64,000 nucleotides of DNA from JAEUMD01 sp044222395 (lineage in GTDB: Bacteria; Pseudomonadota; Alphaproteobacteria; Rhizobiales; Hyphomicrobiaceae): contig JBGANK010000015.1 in assembly GCA_044222395.1 (NCBI GenBank), positions 1 through 64,000 of the forward strand, read 5' to 3'. The notes below the pieces were generated by a model. It was not told the DNA's origin, made no database searches, and worked only from the letters and a program-made list of their open reading frames with translations. This document shows positions 17,568-26,640 of the stretch, piece by piece. The first letter of the stretch is position 1. Each line of letters starts with the position of its first letter. A program made the position numbers and the translations under genes.

Positions 17568-18851
17568 ATGGAAACCTTCGAGCTGTTCCAGCGCTTCTCT
17601 GTTGCACTGTCGATCGGGCTCTTGATCGGCCTGGAGCGTGGCTGGCAGGAGCGGGACGACACCAAAGGCAGCTCTGCCGGCCTCAGGACGCACGCCCTGG
17701 CTTCCATTCTGGGTGCCACCTGGGGCGCCATCGCGCTCAACACCGGCAGCTCCGGCGCCATCGCGCTCGGCTTGGCGTTCCTCATCTTCTCGCTCATCAT
17801 TGCGCTCTATCGGTTCCGCGAGATCAGTCGCGAGGGACGCTTCGGTTCCACCACGGTGGTGGCGGCGATGACCGCCTTCGCGCTCGGCGCCTACGCTATG
17901 GTCGGCAACTATCAGGTGGCAGCAGCGGCCGGCGTTGCGGCGATGGCGTTGCTGTCTTTGAAGCGCGCCTTGGACGAATGGCTGCGCAGGCTCACCTGGA
18001 TCGAGCTGCGCTCCGCGATCGTTCTCCTGGCGATGACGTTCGTTCTGCTGCCGATCCTGCCGAACCGGCAGGTCAAGCAGCTCCTGGGTCTCAACCCCTA
18101 CGAGATCTGGCTGATGACCGTGATGATCGCGGCGATCTCCTTCGCCGGCTACATCGCCATGCGCGTCGTCGGACACAAGCGCGGCATCCTGATCACAGGC
18201 ATCGCCGGCGGACTTGTATCCTCGACCGCCGTCACCATCACGCTCGCCCGCCTTGCGCACGAATATCCCGGTCAGAAGAATCTGGCGACCGCGGGCGCCC
18301 TGGCGGCAAGTGCGACCATGACCGCGCGAGTAGCCGCGATCATCGGCATCTTCAACCAGCAGCTTCTGCTCGCGCTGCTACCGCCACTTGTCGCCTCCGG
18401 CACCGTCATCGCCATCGCCACCTTCTTCCTGATGACACGCACCCAGACGACCTCGGGCGCTTCCGGCGAGCTCGAGCTCAAGAACCCGTTCGAACTGGAC
18501 ACCGTCCTCAAGTTCGGAGCGCTTCTCGCCATCATCATGCTGCTGGCCGATTTCGCCAAGGCCACTGCGGGTGCGAGCGGCCTGTTCGGCCTTGCCGCGG
18601 TTTCAGGCATAGCCGATGTCGACGCCATCACGCTCGCCATGTCGCGACAGGCGGGTGTCGACGTCACACTGCAGGTTGCCGCCTGGGCCATTGCGATAGC
18701 GCTTGCGATCAATACGGTGTCCAAGGCGGTGATCGCCTGGATGACCGGCGGGCGTGGCCCAGGCGTGGCGATGTCGATCGTCGCGGCCCTCGCAATCGCT
18801 GCAGGTGCACTGGCACTGCTGCTCGTCCCGATTGGCGCAGCCGCGACTTGA
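17568..18851 (+). CDS. MgtC/SapB-family membrane protein with DUF4010 domain
   Basis: A 427-residue integral membrane protein. The N-terminal part (FSVALSIGLLIGLERGWQER, then GLRTHALASILGATWGAIAL) is the MgtC-like domain, where GLxRE-type sequence follows the first helix. The remaining 270 residues are a multi-helix DUF4010 domain (GIAGGLVSSTAVTITLARL, LFGLAAVSGIADVDAITL). I chose ATG 17568 over an in-frame start at 17538, since the membrane domain begins there. The two-domain form is common in alphaproteobacteria. Its transport role is not established. Confidence 0.85.
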   Translation: METFELFQRFSVALSIGLLIGLERGWQERDDTKGSSAGLRTHALASILGATWGAIALNTGSSGAIALGLAFLIFSLIIALYRFREISREGRFGSTTVVAAMTAFALGAYAMVGNYQVAAAAGVAAMALLSLKRALDEWLRRLTWIELRSAIVLLAMTFVLLPILPNRQVKQLLGLNPYEIWLMTVMIAAISFAGYIAMRVVGHKRGILITGIAGGLVSSTAVTITLARLAHEYPGQKNLATAGALAASATMTARVAAIIGIFNQQLLLALLPPLVASGTVIAIATFFLMTRTQTTSGASGELELKNPFELDTVLKFGALLAIIMLLADFAKATAGASGLFGLAAVSGIADVDAITLAMSRQAGVDVTLQVAAWAIAIALAINTVSKAVIAWMTGGRGPGVAMSIVAALAIAAGALALLLVPIGAAAT

Positions 18852-18875
18852 CCGGACCGGACCGGCCGCCTCGTC

Positions 18876-19289
18876 TCAGATCTTCTTCTGCCGCGCCGTT
18901 GCCGCACGCTCCAGAGCGGCGCAAACCAGCTTGTCGACGGATAGCGCCTCTGCCAGCAGGTCGAGGAAGCGGATTTCCTCCGAAGCAATGCGCCGGTCGC
19001 TGATCGCGACTTCTGCCGACAGCAGATAGGCCGTTTCACGCAGACCCTCGGGCAGGCTCGCCGTGATGAGGTCCAGCACACGCCGCATACCGCCATCCTT
19101 CGCCAGCAGCGCCGCGCACTCGCGCGATTCGTCGAGCAGCCAGATATCGTCATAGCCCGCGAACACGGGCAGCTCGCGCACGATGGCGCCGATGCGCTTC
19201 AACTCGTCGTCGGCGATCGCACGATCGACCGCAGATATGGTCAGCATGGCGTAGATGAGCGCCTGCTGCGGTTTCAAAGGTGTCGGCAT
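18876..19289 (-). CDS. TerB-like protein
   Basis: About 137 residues, all-helical, with conserved acidic loops (MLTISAVDRAIADDELKRIGAIV and LLSAEVAISDRRIASEEIRFLDLLAEAL) that are the two metal-binding-like repeats of the TerB (tellurite resistance) fold. It is a cytosolic single-domain protein of unknown role. I chose ATG 19289 (MPTPLKPQQALIYAML); an ATG at 19316 adds nine residues. It converges on the MgtC-like gene and is divergent from lysS. It is not evidence of tellurite resistance. Confidence 0.7.
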   Translation of the reverse strand: MPTPLKPQQALIYAMLTISAVDRAIADDELKRIGAIVRELPVFAGYDDIWLLDESRECAALLAKDGGMRRVLDLITASLPEGLRETAYLLSAEVAISDRRIASEEIRFLDLLAEALSVDKLVCAALERAATARQKKI

Positions 19290-19540
19290 GTGGGCCCCGT
19301 CAAGTTGCCTTGGCACCTAAGCCCAACTCCGGCACGGCGTAAACCCCGCCTTTTTCGTCATATCGACGATCGAACAGGCCAAGCTTTGCACACGCGATTG
19401 ACGCGGCGGAAGCCGCTCAATAGGGTGCCGCGAACCTTCCAATTGAATGTGTCTGGCACCTACGTCTTTGCCGTTACCTGATCGGCTGCAATATGCTGAC
19501 CTCTGACCCGTTGCCGACCTAGTGCCGCCCGAGTAGCCCC

Positions 19541-21160
19541 ATGATGACCGCCGCCACACCCATCGCCACCGACCTGCTCGCCGATGCCAAGGCATGGCCC
19601 TTCGAGGAGGCCCGGCGCCTCATCAGGCGGCTGGAGCGCATTCCGGGCGGCACAGACAAGGTTGTGGTCTTCGAAACCGGTTACGGTCCTTCCGGCCTGC
19701 CTCACATCGGCACCTTCGGCGAGGTGGCGCGCACCTCGATGGTCCGTCACGCCTTCGAGGTAATGACTGGCGGCTGCCGCAAGACCCGCCTTGTCTGCTT
19801 TTCCGACGACATGGACGGGCTGCGCAAGGTTCCCGACAATGTGCCCAACAAGGAGCTGCTCAAGGCCGCGCTCGACAAGCCGCTCACCGCCGTCCCCGAT
19901 CCCTTCGGCACGCATGAAAGCTTCGCCCACCACAACAACGCCCGCCTGCGCGCGTTCCTCGATCAGTTCGGCTTCGACTACGAATTCCTGTCGGCCACCG
20001 AATGCTACAAGTCGGGCATGATGGACGCGACACTGCTGAAGATGCTCGCTGCCTATGATGACGTCATGGCGATCATCCTTCCCACGCTCGGACCCGAGCG
20101 GCAGGCCACCTATTCGCCTTTCCTGCCCGTGTGTCCGCGCACCGGCAAGGTCTTGCAGGTGCCGATGGTCGCGCGCGATGTCGCCAAGGGCACCGTCACC
20201 TATGTCGATCCTGAAACCGGCGAGCGTGCCGAGACGCCCGTCACCGGCGGCGGCGTCAAATGCCAGTGGAAGGCGGACTGGGCGATGCGCTGGACCGCGC
20301 TTGGCGTCGATTACGAGATGGCCGGCAAGGACCTGATCGACAGCGTCACGTTGTCGTCGCGGATCTGCAAGGCCTTGGGTGGCACCCCGCCCGAAGGCTT
20401 CAACTACGAGCTGTTCCTCGACGACAAGGGCCAGAAGATCTCCAAGTCCAAGGGCAACGGCCTGACCATCGAGGAGTGGCTGACCTACGCGTCGCCCGAA
20501 AGCTTGTCACTGTTCATGTACCAGAAGCCGAAGGCGGCCAAGCGGCTCTATTTCGACGTCATCCCGCGCACCGTCGACGACTACCTGCAGTTCATCGCCG
20601 CCTATCCCGGCCAGGACGGCAAGCAGCAGCTCGACAACCCGGTCTGGCATCTCCACACCGGTAATCCACCTGCCGCCGAACTGCCGATCACCTTTGCGCT
20701 GCTTTTGAACCTCGTCGCCGCCTCCAATGCACACGACAAGGACGTGCTGTGGGGCTTCATCCGTCGCGTCGCGCCCGGCGCCACACCCCAGGAGCACCCG
20801 CTGCTCGATCACCTGGCCGGCTATGCGGTGCGCTACTACGAGGACTTCGTTGCACCTACCAAGGTCTTCCGCGCGCCCACCGACACCGAGCGCACCGCCT
20901 TGCAGGCGCTCGACAAGGCGCTCGCCGCCGCTCCCGCCGGCGCCGATGCGACGACGCTGCAAAACCTCGTCTACGAGGCAGGCAAGGACAACGGCTATTC
21001 CAAGGAAACCCTGCGGCAGTGGTTCCAGGCCATCTACGAGGTGCTGCTGGGTTCGAGCCAGGGCCCGCGCTTCGGTTCCTTCGTCGAGCTCTACGGCATC
21101 GACAACACCCGCGCGCTGATTGCCAAGGGCCTCTCAGGCGCACTCGTCAAGGCGAGCTGA
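19541..21160 (+). CDS. lysS: class I lysyl-tRNA synthetase
   Basis: A 539-residue enzyme that charges tRNA-Lys. Class I signatures are plain: the HIGH-type motif in GYGPSGLPHIGTFGEV near residue 50 and KMSKS-type KISKSKGNG near residue 302. Bacteria mostly use an unrelated class II LysRS. The class I form is found in archaea and in some bacterial groups including alphaproteobacteria, and length and motifs match it. The N-terminal DAKAWPFEEARRL is a family feature. It is monocistronic by appearance. An ATG one codon downstream (19544) is an equal start. Confidence 0.95.
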   Translation: MMTAATPIATDLLADAKAWPFEEARRLIRRLERIPGGTDKVVVFETGYGPSGLPHIGTFGEVARTSMVRHAFEVMTGGCRKTRLVCFSDDMDGLRKVPDNVPNKELLKAALDKPLTAVPDPFGTHESFAHHNNARLRAFLDQFGFDYEFLSATECYKSGMMDATLLKMLAAYDDVMAIILPTLGPERQATYSPFLPVCPRTGKVLQVPMVARDVAKGTVTYVDPETGERAETPVTGGGVKCQWKADWAMRWTALGVDYEMAGKDLIDSVTLSSRICKALGGTPPEGFNYELFLDDKGQKISKSKGNGLTIEEWLTYASPESLSLFMYQKPKAAKRLYFDVIPRTVDDYLQFIAAYPGQDGKQQLDNPVWHLHTGNPPAAELPITFALLLNLVAASNAHDKDVLWGFIRRVAPGATPQEHPLLDHLAGYAVRYYEDFVAPTKVFRAPTDTERTALQALDKALAAAPAGADATTLQNLVYEAGKDNGYSKETLRQWFQAIYEVLLGSSQGPRFGSFVELYGIDNTRALIAKGLSGALVKAS

Positions 21161-21228
21161 CACTGGGTGCAAGGGTCCACGCGCCATCAACAGCCCTTCG
21201 ATCTTGCAACTCTGCCGCAGCGCAATCA

Positions 21229-22986
21229 TCACCCGTGCATCTGCTGTCGCCGTCGAGCCGCCCAGTTGTCGATCGCGTCCTCCATCGTGCCCATGTACTT
21301 CACGTGCGGTGGGCGGACATCGTGCAGGAACAGTTCGCGCCGAATTGAAGCGTTGGTGCCGGTAAGATAAACGCGCACACCGCGTCGCACGGCTTTCGTG
21401 ATGGTTCCGTGCATGGTCCGCGCGGCCGTCGAATCGATCATCGGCACGGCGCTGAAATCGACGATGAAGGCCTTGTGACGATCGGCGATCCGGTCGAGGG
21501 CCGCTCCAAGAGTGGCCGCCGCGCCGAAGAAGAATGCGCCGGAGATGCGATATGCGGCGATATCTGGATGCTCGGCCAGCATCACGTCAAACGGAGTGTT
21601 GGCGCGGGCAGCCGTATCGGCCTGATCCTCTTTGACCAGTTTCTCATGCCGCTCGATGCCGGTCGCTTCTGCCATGCGGTTGACGAACACCACGGCGCCC
21701 AGCGCAAAGCCGATGACGATCGCCTCCGTGAGGTCGCGGAACACGGTCAGCAGCAGTGTCGTCAACACGACAACCGCGTCTCCGCGCGAGGCCGTCACCA
21801 GCATCGCGAGTTCACGCTTCTCGGCCATGTTCCAGGCGACGATGGCCAGCACCCCCGCAAGGGCCGCCAGCGGGATGTAGCCGGCCAGCCCACCCGCGAC
21901 CACGACAAACACCAGCAGGAAAGCCGCGTGCAGCATGCCGGCGACCGGCCCGTGTGCCCCAGCCCGCACGTTGGTCGCGGTACGCGCAATCGTCCCCGTC
22001 GCGCACATGCCGCCGAAGAGACCTGCACACACGTTGGCGACACCCTGCGCCACCAGCTCGCAATTTGACCTGTGCTTGCGGCCCGTCATGCCGTCGGCAA
22101 CGACTGCGGACAGCAGCGACTCGATCGCTCCAAGCATCGCGAAGGCGATGGCATCAGGCAACACGGCCTTGATGCGCTCCAGCGACATTGGCGGCAGCGT
22201 CGGCCAGCTCAATGCAGCGCTGATGCCGCCGAAACGCGAGTAAATGGTCTCGATTTCGATACCCAGAACCTGCACGAGAACTGCCGCGATGAACACCGAG
22301 ATGAGAAGTCCCGGCCACTGCGGCTTGAGTTGCCTCAGCAGCAGGATGAGCGCAATCGTGCCTCCCGATACCGCCATCGTGGCGAGACTTGCCGTCGGCA
22401 GGCTGGCCCACAGAACCGGAATCTTTTCGAGGAGCGGCCCCGGCTCCTTGGCGACCAGCTTCAATCCAAGGAGTTCCTTGAGCTGGCTTGCCAGGATGAT
22501 CACGGCAATACCCGTCGTGAACCCGACCGTCACCGGATATGGAATGAGCTTCACGTAGGTGCCGAGCCGTAAAAACCCGCCGGCAATGAGGAAAATGCCG
22601 GCAAGGCAAGTCGCCAGCAGCATGCCGTCGATGCCGTGGCGATCGACCGCCGCCGCGATGAGAACAATGAACGCGCCCGCCGGCCCGCCAATCTGGTAGC
22701 GGCTGCCGCCGAGCGCGGAGATCAAGAATCCGGCGACGATTGCGGTAACCAGTCCACTCGCCGGCGGCAGTCCAGACGCAATGGCGATGGCCATCGAAAG
22801 CGGCAGCGCCACGATGGCAACCGTCAGGCCGGCGAGGGCATCGGCGCTGAGTTCCTTCGCGCCGTAGCCTTCGCGCAGAACTGTCACGAGCTTCGGCTGG
22901 AAAAGCTCGGCGAACGTAGGTTCGTGCGCGGGCAGTGTCGAGGAAGGCTCAAGACCCGTCATCAGCGCAACCTTGCGTGGCCACAT
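21229..22986 (-). CDS. SulP-family anion transporter with STAS domain
   Basis: A 585-residue transporter. The membrane part (about residues 35-430) begins with the family motif LSADALAGLTVAIVALPLSMAIAIASGLPP. It continues with GGPAGAFIVLI and NCELVAQGVANVCAGLFGGMCATGTIARTATN in pieces. The C-terminal 120 residues form a STAS domain (FIVDFSAVPMIDSTAARTM, the serine of the DSTA loop being the usual regulatory site). SulP proteins carry sulfate, bicarbonate, dicarboxylates or related anions, and the substrate is open here. No carbonic anhydrase or sulfur gene is adjacent. Confidence 0.9.
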   Translation of the reverse strand: MWPRKVALMTGLEPSSTLPAHEPTFAELFQPKLVTVLREGYGAKELSADALAGLTVAIVALPLSMAIAIASGLPPASGLVTAIVAGFLISALGGSRYQIGGPAGAFIVLIAAAVDRHGIDGMLLATCLAGIFLIAGGFLRLGTYVKLIPYPVTVGFTTGIAVIILASQLKELLGLKLVAKEPGPLLEKIPVLWASLPTASLATMAVSGGTIALILLLRQLKPQWPGLLISVFIAAVLVQVLGIEIETIYSRFGGISAALSWPTLPPMSLERIKAVLPDAIAFAMLGAIESLLSAVVADGMTGRKHRSNCELVAQGVANVCAGLFGGMCATGTIARTATNVRAGAHGPVAGMLHAAFLLVFVVVAGGLAGYIPLAALAGVLAIVAWNMAEKRELAMLVTASRGDAVVVLTTLLLTVFRDLTEAIVIGFALGAVVFVNRMAEATGIERHEKLVKEDQADTAARANTPFDVMLAEHPDIAAYRISGAFFFGAAATLGAALDRIADRHKAFIVDFSAVPMIDSTAARTMHGTITKAVRRGVRVYLTGTNASIRRELFLHDVRPPHVKYMGTMEDAIDNWAARRRQQMHG

Positions 22987-23132
22987 CGCCGCATATCTTC
23001 GGCGTTGGCAAAGATTCGCCAGCCGGTCAGCGACTATATTCGAGACTGCCGTTCGCCCTTCCGCGACGCAATCGCGCAGACGGCATATTCGTCACTTTCC
23101 TGCGTCGTGCCTTCAAACTTTAGACGCACGCT

Positions 23133-24053
23133 TCAGACTGCAACGACCGACCGTGCGGCCAGAGTGGAAGTCTGCGGCGCAATCTCCCGCCCGGTCTGCT
23201 GCCGTTCCACATCGGGCAGCACATCGAGGCTCGGCCAAAGCCCCGTAATGAGTGTGCGCGCGTACTCGTTGGCATGGCCTGCACGCCGCATCGCAGCTGC
23301 AGCCCCAACATGATCGTATGAAAGCCGGTGCGTGGAGAGCCGCAACGCATTCGTGTCATGATCGAGCGAAATGAGACCGTACCATCCCTTGGGTGTCCCA
23401 TCGTTGGCGGGCATCCCGATCACACCCGGATTGAACCACACGCCGCCGCTGCGCTTGGCGATGAACGGCAGACCGCAGTGTCCCGCTATCGTTACATCGG
23501 CACCCGACAGCGCGATTTCCTCATCGAGCAGATCGGTCTGCGAGGCAAACACCCAGCGCGCGGTCTCCCGACACCCGCCGTGGACGACGCGAAACGTTCT
23601 GCCGGCCCATGTGAACACCAACGAAGACGGCAGCACGTCCATCCACGCGCGCTCCTCGTCCCCGATCACCGTGTCGGCATAAGGATACCAGCCCTTCGAC
23701 AGGCGCGCGCATACGCTGCCCTCTTCGAAATTACATCCGCAGTCGCCCGACCTCGCTGCCAAACTCTCCTCGCAATTGCCTTTGATGACGTGACACCCCG
23801 ATGCGCTGATCAGCGCGATCGTTTCCATGGGCTCCGCGCCATAGGCGACGACGTCTCCTGTACAGACGATCCTCTCGCCAGGCAGTTCGAGACTTCGAGC
23901 AACCTCGAGCGTCGCCGCGGTCGCCCTCGCATTCGAATATGGACCGCCGAACACCAGTAGAGGCTGCTCACCGCTCAATTCGAGCATGGTGGTCGACACT
24001 CCCATCAGCAAGGTTTCGAGCCATCGATACCTGCACGCCGCGAGATGCGCCAC
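23133..24053 (-). CDS. metallophosphoesterase (calcineurin-like)
   Basis: A 306-residue protein with the metal-ligand blocks of calcineurin-like phosphoesterases: CTGDVVAYGAEPMETI (GD), VIKGNCEESL (GN), VVHGGCRET and IAGHCGLPFIAKRSGGVWFNPGVIGMP (GH and the final His region). The first block normally carries DxH, and here it reads VFGGPYSNARATAATLEVA, so the first metal site is altered (G-P-Y). The overall order fits the YfcE/ApaH-like group. The true start may be the ATG at 24003 (MGVSTT...) or later. Substrate unknown. Confidence 0.75.
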   Translation of the reverse strand: MAHLAACRYRWLETLLMGVSTTMLELSGEQPLLVFGGPYSNARATAATLEVARSLELPGERIVCTGDVVAYGAEPMETIALISASGCHVIKGNCEESLAARSGDCGCNFEEGSVCARLSKGWYPYADTVIGDEERAWMDVLPSSLVFTWAGRTFRVVHGGCRETARWVFASQTDLLDEEIALSGADVTIAGHCGLPFIAKRSGGVWFNPGVIGMPANDGTPKGWYGLISLDHDTNALRLSTHRLSYDHVGAAAAMRRAGHANEYARTLITGLWPSLDVLPDVERQQTGREIAPQTSTLAARSVVAV

Positions 24054-24173
24054 CTACCTCCAGCATTTTACCGATCACGTTTGCCGGAGCGGGCGAGTGG
24101 TAGACTTGAGCGCCTGCTCAAGGTCCCTGAAATCCCCAACACGCCCTGAAGATCGAAAGCCTATGTCGAAAGT

Positions 24174-25946
24174 CTACTCGGCTGCATCCTGGGCAGACCC
24201 CTTGCCGTCGATAGCGACGTCTCCGACATCGAGCCCCAGGATCTCGTTCAGCGCGCTCAGGAACCGCCGCTCGCGTCGCGATACCGTGTCGAAGTCCCAG
24301 CCCTTTGACATCACCACATCGCGAACGATCTCCATCATTTCGCCTTCGCCAAAATAGGCTGCGATCTGTTCGCGTTTTTCCTGGAAGTCCCGATTGCGAA
24401 TCTGATCATTGAGCTTGTCGGGCAGCAAGGTGAGGTTGCCCAGGCACTGGGTCACGGCCTCTCGCACCTCGGGTTCCGAGAATAGTACGCGCCAGCCGCT
24501 GTTTGCGGATGGGCGGTTCGGAAGTACATGCTCGACGCTGAGCGATGCCGGGTCGACCAGTGAGACACTGCCCTGCAAACGGTCGTTGATGCGCATCAAC
24601 AACAGCTTGCAGATCGGCTGGTTGCGCCGATGCAAGATGCGCATGTTGAATTTCGCATTGCGGATTTCCTCGCGCGTGAACGCGAACTCCGGCGCTGTCT
24701 CGTCTCGCGCGGCACCCGAAAGAATCGCCTGCGTTGCCCGGTTCAGACGCGTTGTCCTGCGTCCGCTGCCCATGCACAGCACGCGCATGATGTGCGCCAT
24801 GCGATCGATGGCCCGCACCAGGGCCAGCGCGGTTTTCGGATCGTCGGCGTGTGTCTTCAGCGCCGCCATCACGGGCGGGCCCCATTCTTCACCCTTCAAG
24901 CGCGCGAGATAGTGAAGATGCAGCGACAGTTCGTCTCCCACCGGGGCTGGTCCTGCACGACAGGAACGAATGCGGGCGTAGACCGACGCATAGGGCAGCA
25001 GCACCTCGTCGATGAACGGGCGGGCGCCACCGGCTTCATTGATGACACTGCGCAGCCCCGTCACCACCGAGTTGCGCCGCCGCCCGTGCAGCACCTTCAA
25101 ATGGCTGAAGAAGGTCTCGAACCCTTCCCCCAGCCATCGCTCGGCATCCTCCCATGAGCGGCGCGCATATTCGCCATCCGCCTCGGTCAGGCCGCCAAGC
25201 ACCTCGACCTTGATGATATCGTTGCGCCTAAGCGGCTTGCCGCGATCGTTGAGCACGGTGAAAAGACGATGCGCCCGGTCGATATCCTCCGAAAGCGTCA
25301 CCACGACGTGGCAATTCTCGATCAGAAACCGAGCCAGCTGTTCGCGCTGTGCAGCCGAGTATTGGGCAAGACTCGCTAACAGCACCTCGCGCACCAGGCT
25401 CACCTTGCTTGCAGCCTCGGCATCTTCCCTGTTCGCCGCCTCGTCATCGAGCAATGTGCTTCCTGGCCGCTGCACAATGCGCTGGAACAGATTGCGATCG
25501 GCGCCGTTCAGCGTCACGCGATAATTGGGGACGCGAATGACGGCAGCCCGGAAACTCGGTTCGGGCAGCTGGATCATGTACGAAAGGACGTTGGCGAGCT
25601 CACGTCCCTCCTCCTCCAGGTCCCGCAGGATCGCAAACAGCATCGTCAGCGTGGTGAGCCGCTGCTGCCCGTCGATGATTTCGTAGGTGATGCGCGCCGC
25701 CTTCGGTGATTTGGCAGCGCCGGGCGGTGGATTGGCCGCGTCCGTCAGCAACAGCAGCGTTCCCAGGAAGTAGTCGGGATCAGCAAGCTCGGGCGCATCG
25801 ATGCCGGCGGCCCGGGACACATCGTCAATCAGCTGCAGGGCTTCTTCGGCACCCCAGTCGAAGGGGCGTTGAAACGCTGGCGCATTGTAGACCGCGCTGC
25901 CAGAGAACAGCTCCCCCAACGACACCGACACCACCCGCAAACGCAT
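24174..25946 (-). CDS. DUF262/DUF1524 protein, GmrSD-like putative restriction nuclease
   Basis: About 590 residues. The N-terminal DUF262 (ParB-like NTPase) domain has YNAPAFQRPFDW and the hallmark IDGQQRLTTLTMLF near residue 80. The middle repeats ALFTVLNDRGKPLRRNDIIK-type sequence. The C-terminal DUF1524 has the His-Me finger-like VEHVLPNRPSANSGW and LGNLTLLPDKLNDQIRN. This two-domain form is that of GmrSD type IV restriction enzymes, which cut modified DNA. I chose ATG 25946 (MRLRVVSVSLGELF) because the preceding 30 residues show no similarity. It is a lone gene without an obvious methylase or partner, so defence is an inference. Confidence 0.8.
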   Translation of the reverse strand: MRLRVVSVSLGELFSGSAVYNAPAFQRPFDWGAEEALQLIDDVSRAAGIDAPELADPDYFLGTLLLLTDAANPPPGAAKSPKAARITYEIIDGQQRLTTLTMLFAILRDLEEEGRELANVLSYMIQLPEPSFRAAVIRVPNYRVTLNGADRNLFQRIVQRPGSTLLDDEAANREDAEAASKVSLVREVLLASLAQYSAAQREQLARFLIENCHVVVTLSEDIDRAHRLFTVLNDRGKPLRRNDIIKVEVLGGLTEADGEYARRSWEDAERWLGEGFETFFSHLKVLHGRRRNSVVTGLRSVINEAGGARPFIDEVLLPYASVYARIRSCRAGPAPVGDELSLHLHYLARLKGEEWGPPVMAALKTHADDPKTALALVRAIDRMAHIMRVLCMGSGRRTTRLNRATQAILSGAARDETAPEFAFTREEIRNAKFNMRILHRRNQPICKLLLMRINDRLQGSVSLVDPASLSVEHVLPNRPSANSGWRVLFSEPEVREAVTQCLGNLTLLPDKLNDQIRNRDFQEKREQIAAYFGEGEMMEIVRDVVMSKGWDFDTVSRRERRFLSALNEILGLDVGDVAIDGKGSAQDAAE

Positions 25947-26267
25947 GACCAAGCTCTGTTCTAAGTTGGATTGCGAGATGATCCCACCTGACCTCGCAAT
26001 CGAATGATCGACCCCATCTTCGTGATGGCGTCTCACCGCATCCCCCCGAAGACCTTGGGATTACGCGGTGGTCTGATGGTCGCCCAGACAAGGATCAGTT
26101 GTCACGCCAAATCGTAAAACCCCGGACGACGGCGTCAATGCTCTCGCCAACCCGTCGAAATTCTTATGCTCACTTACGTATAATGTTCCACAGCGCGCAA
26201 TGCACGTCTATTCAGCCTGAGCAAAGTATGTTTCCTCCTCAGCTCCCGACATGGAGTTTCACGACAC
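25947..26267. other. intergenic stretch with possible sigma-70 -10 element
   Basis: About 320 bases between the divergent DUF262 and DUF952 genes. A perfect TATAAT lies at 26179-26184 on the plus strand, in a locally AT-rich patch. The hexamer 17 bases upstream (CGAAAT region) is a poor -35, so the promoter call is weak. No other feature is recognised. Confidence 0.3.
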
Positions 26268-26639
26268 GTGGCACGAGCGCAGATCCCCCTCGTCTATAAG
26301 ATCGTCAGTCGCAGTGAATGGACCGCTGCGAACGCGATCGGCATGTACGTCGGATCGACAGACGATAGTAGTGACGGCTACATACACCTCTCAACTGAGA
26401 CGCAACTTGCAGAAACTGCACGTAAGCATTTCGCGAACAAAAAGGATCTACTTCTCATCGCAATCCGATCGACGGAATTAGGCCCGTCTCTCAAGTGGGA
26501 GCCGTCGCGCGGTGGAGAGCTCTTTCCGCATCTCTACGCCGCATTGCCGACAACTGCAGCGGCCTGGGTGAAGCCGCTGCTGAACGACGTTGATGGCATT
26601 CCCGATGTGCTGGCCGCACTGCGAGAAGGCATCACCTGA
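26268..26639 (+). CDS. DUF952 family protein
   Basis: A 123-residue protein with the DUF952 pattern: YKIVSRSEWTAA at the start, SDGYIHLSTETQLAETARKHF in the middle, LLLIAIRSTELGPSLKWEPSRGGELFPHLYAAL, and a final WVKPL. The fold is small and probably ADP-ribosyl-binding/transferase related; function is not established. The start is GTG 26268. pyrD starts 1 base after its stop, so the two are likely co-transcribed. The pairing of DUF952 with pyrD is common in alphaproteobacteria. Confidence 0.82.
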   Translation: MARAQIPLVYKIVSRSEWTAANAIGMYVGSTDDSSDGYIHLSTETQLAETARKHFANKKDLLLIAIRSTELGPSLKWEPSRGGELFPHLYAALPTTAAAWVKPLLNDVDGIPDVLAALREGIT

Positions 26640-26640
26640 C

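Noticed and set aside
18876..19289. Tellurite-resistance island
   Set aside because: Only a lone TerB-like domain is present; no terA, terC, terD or terZ neighbours.
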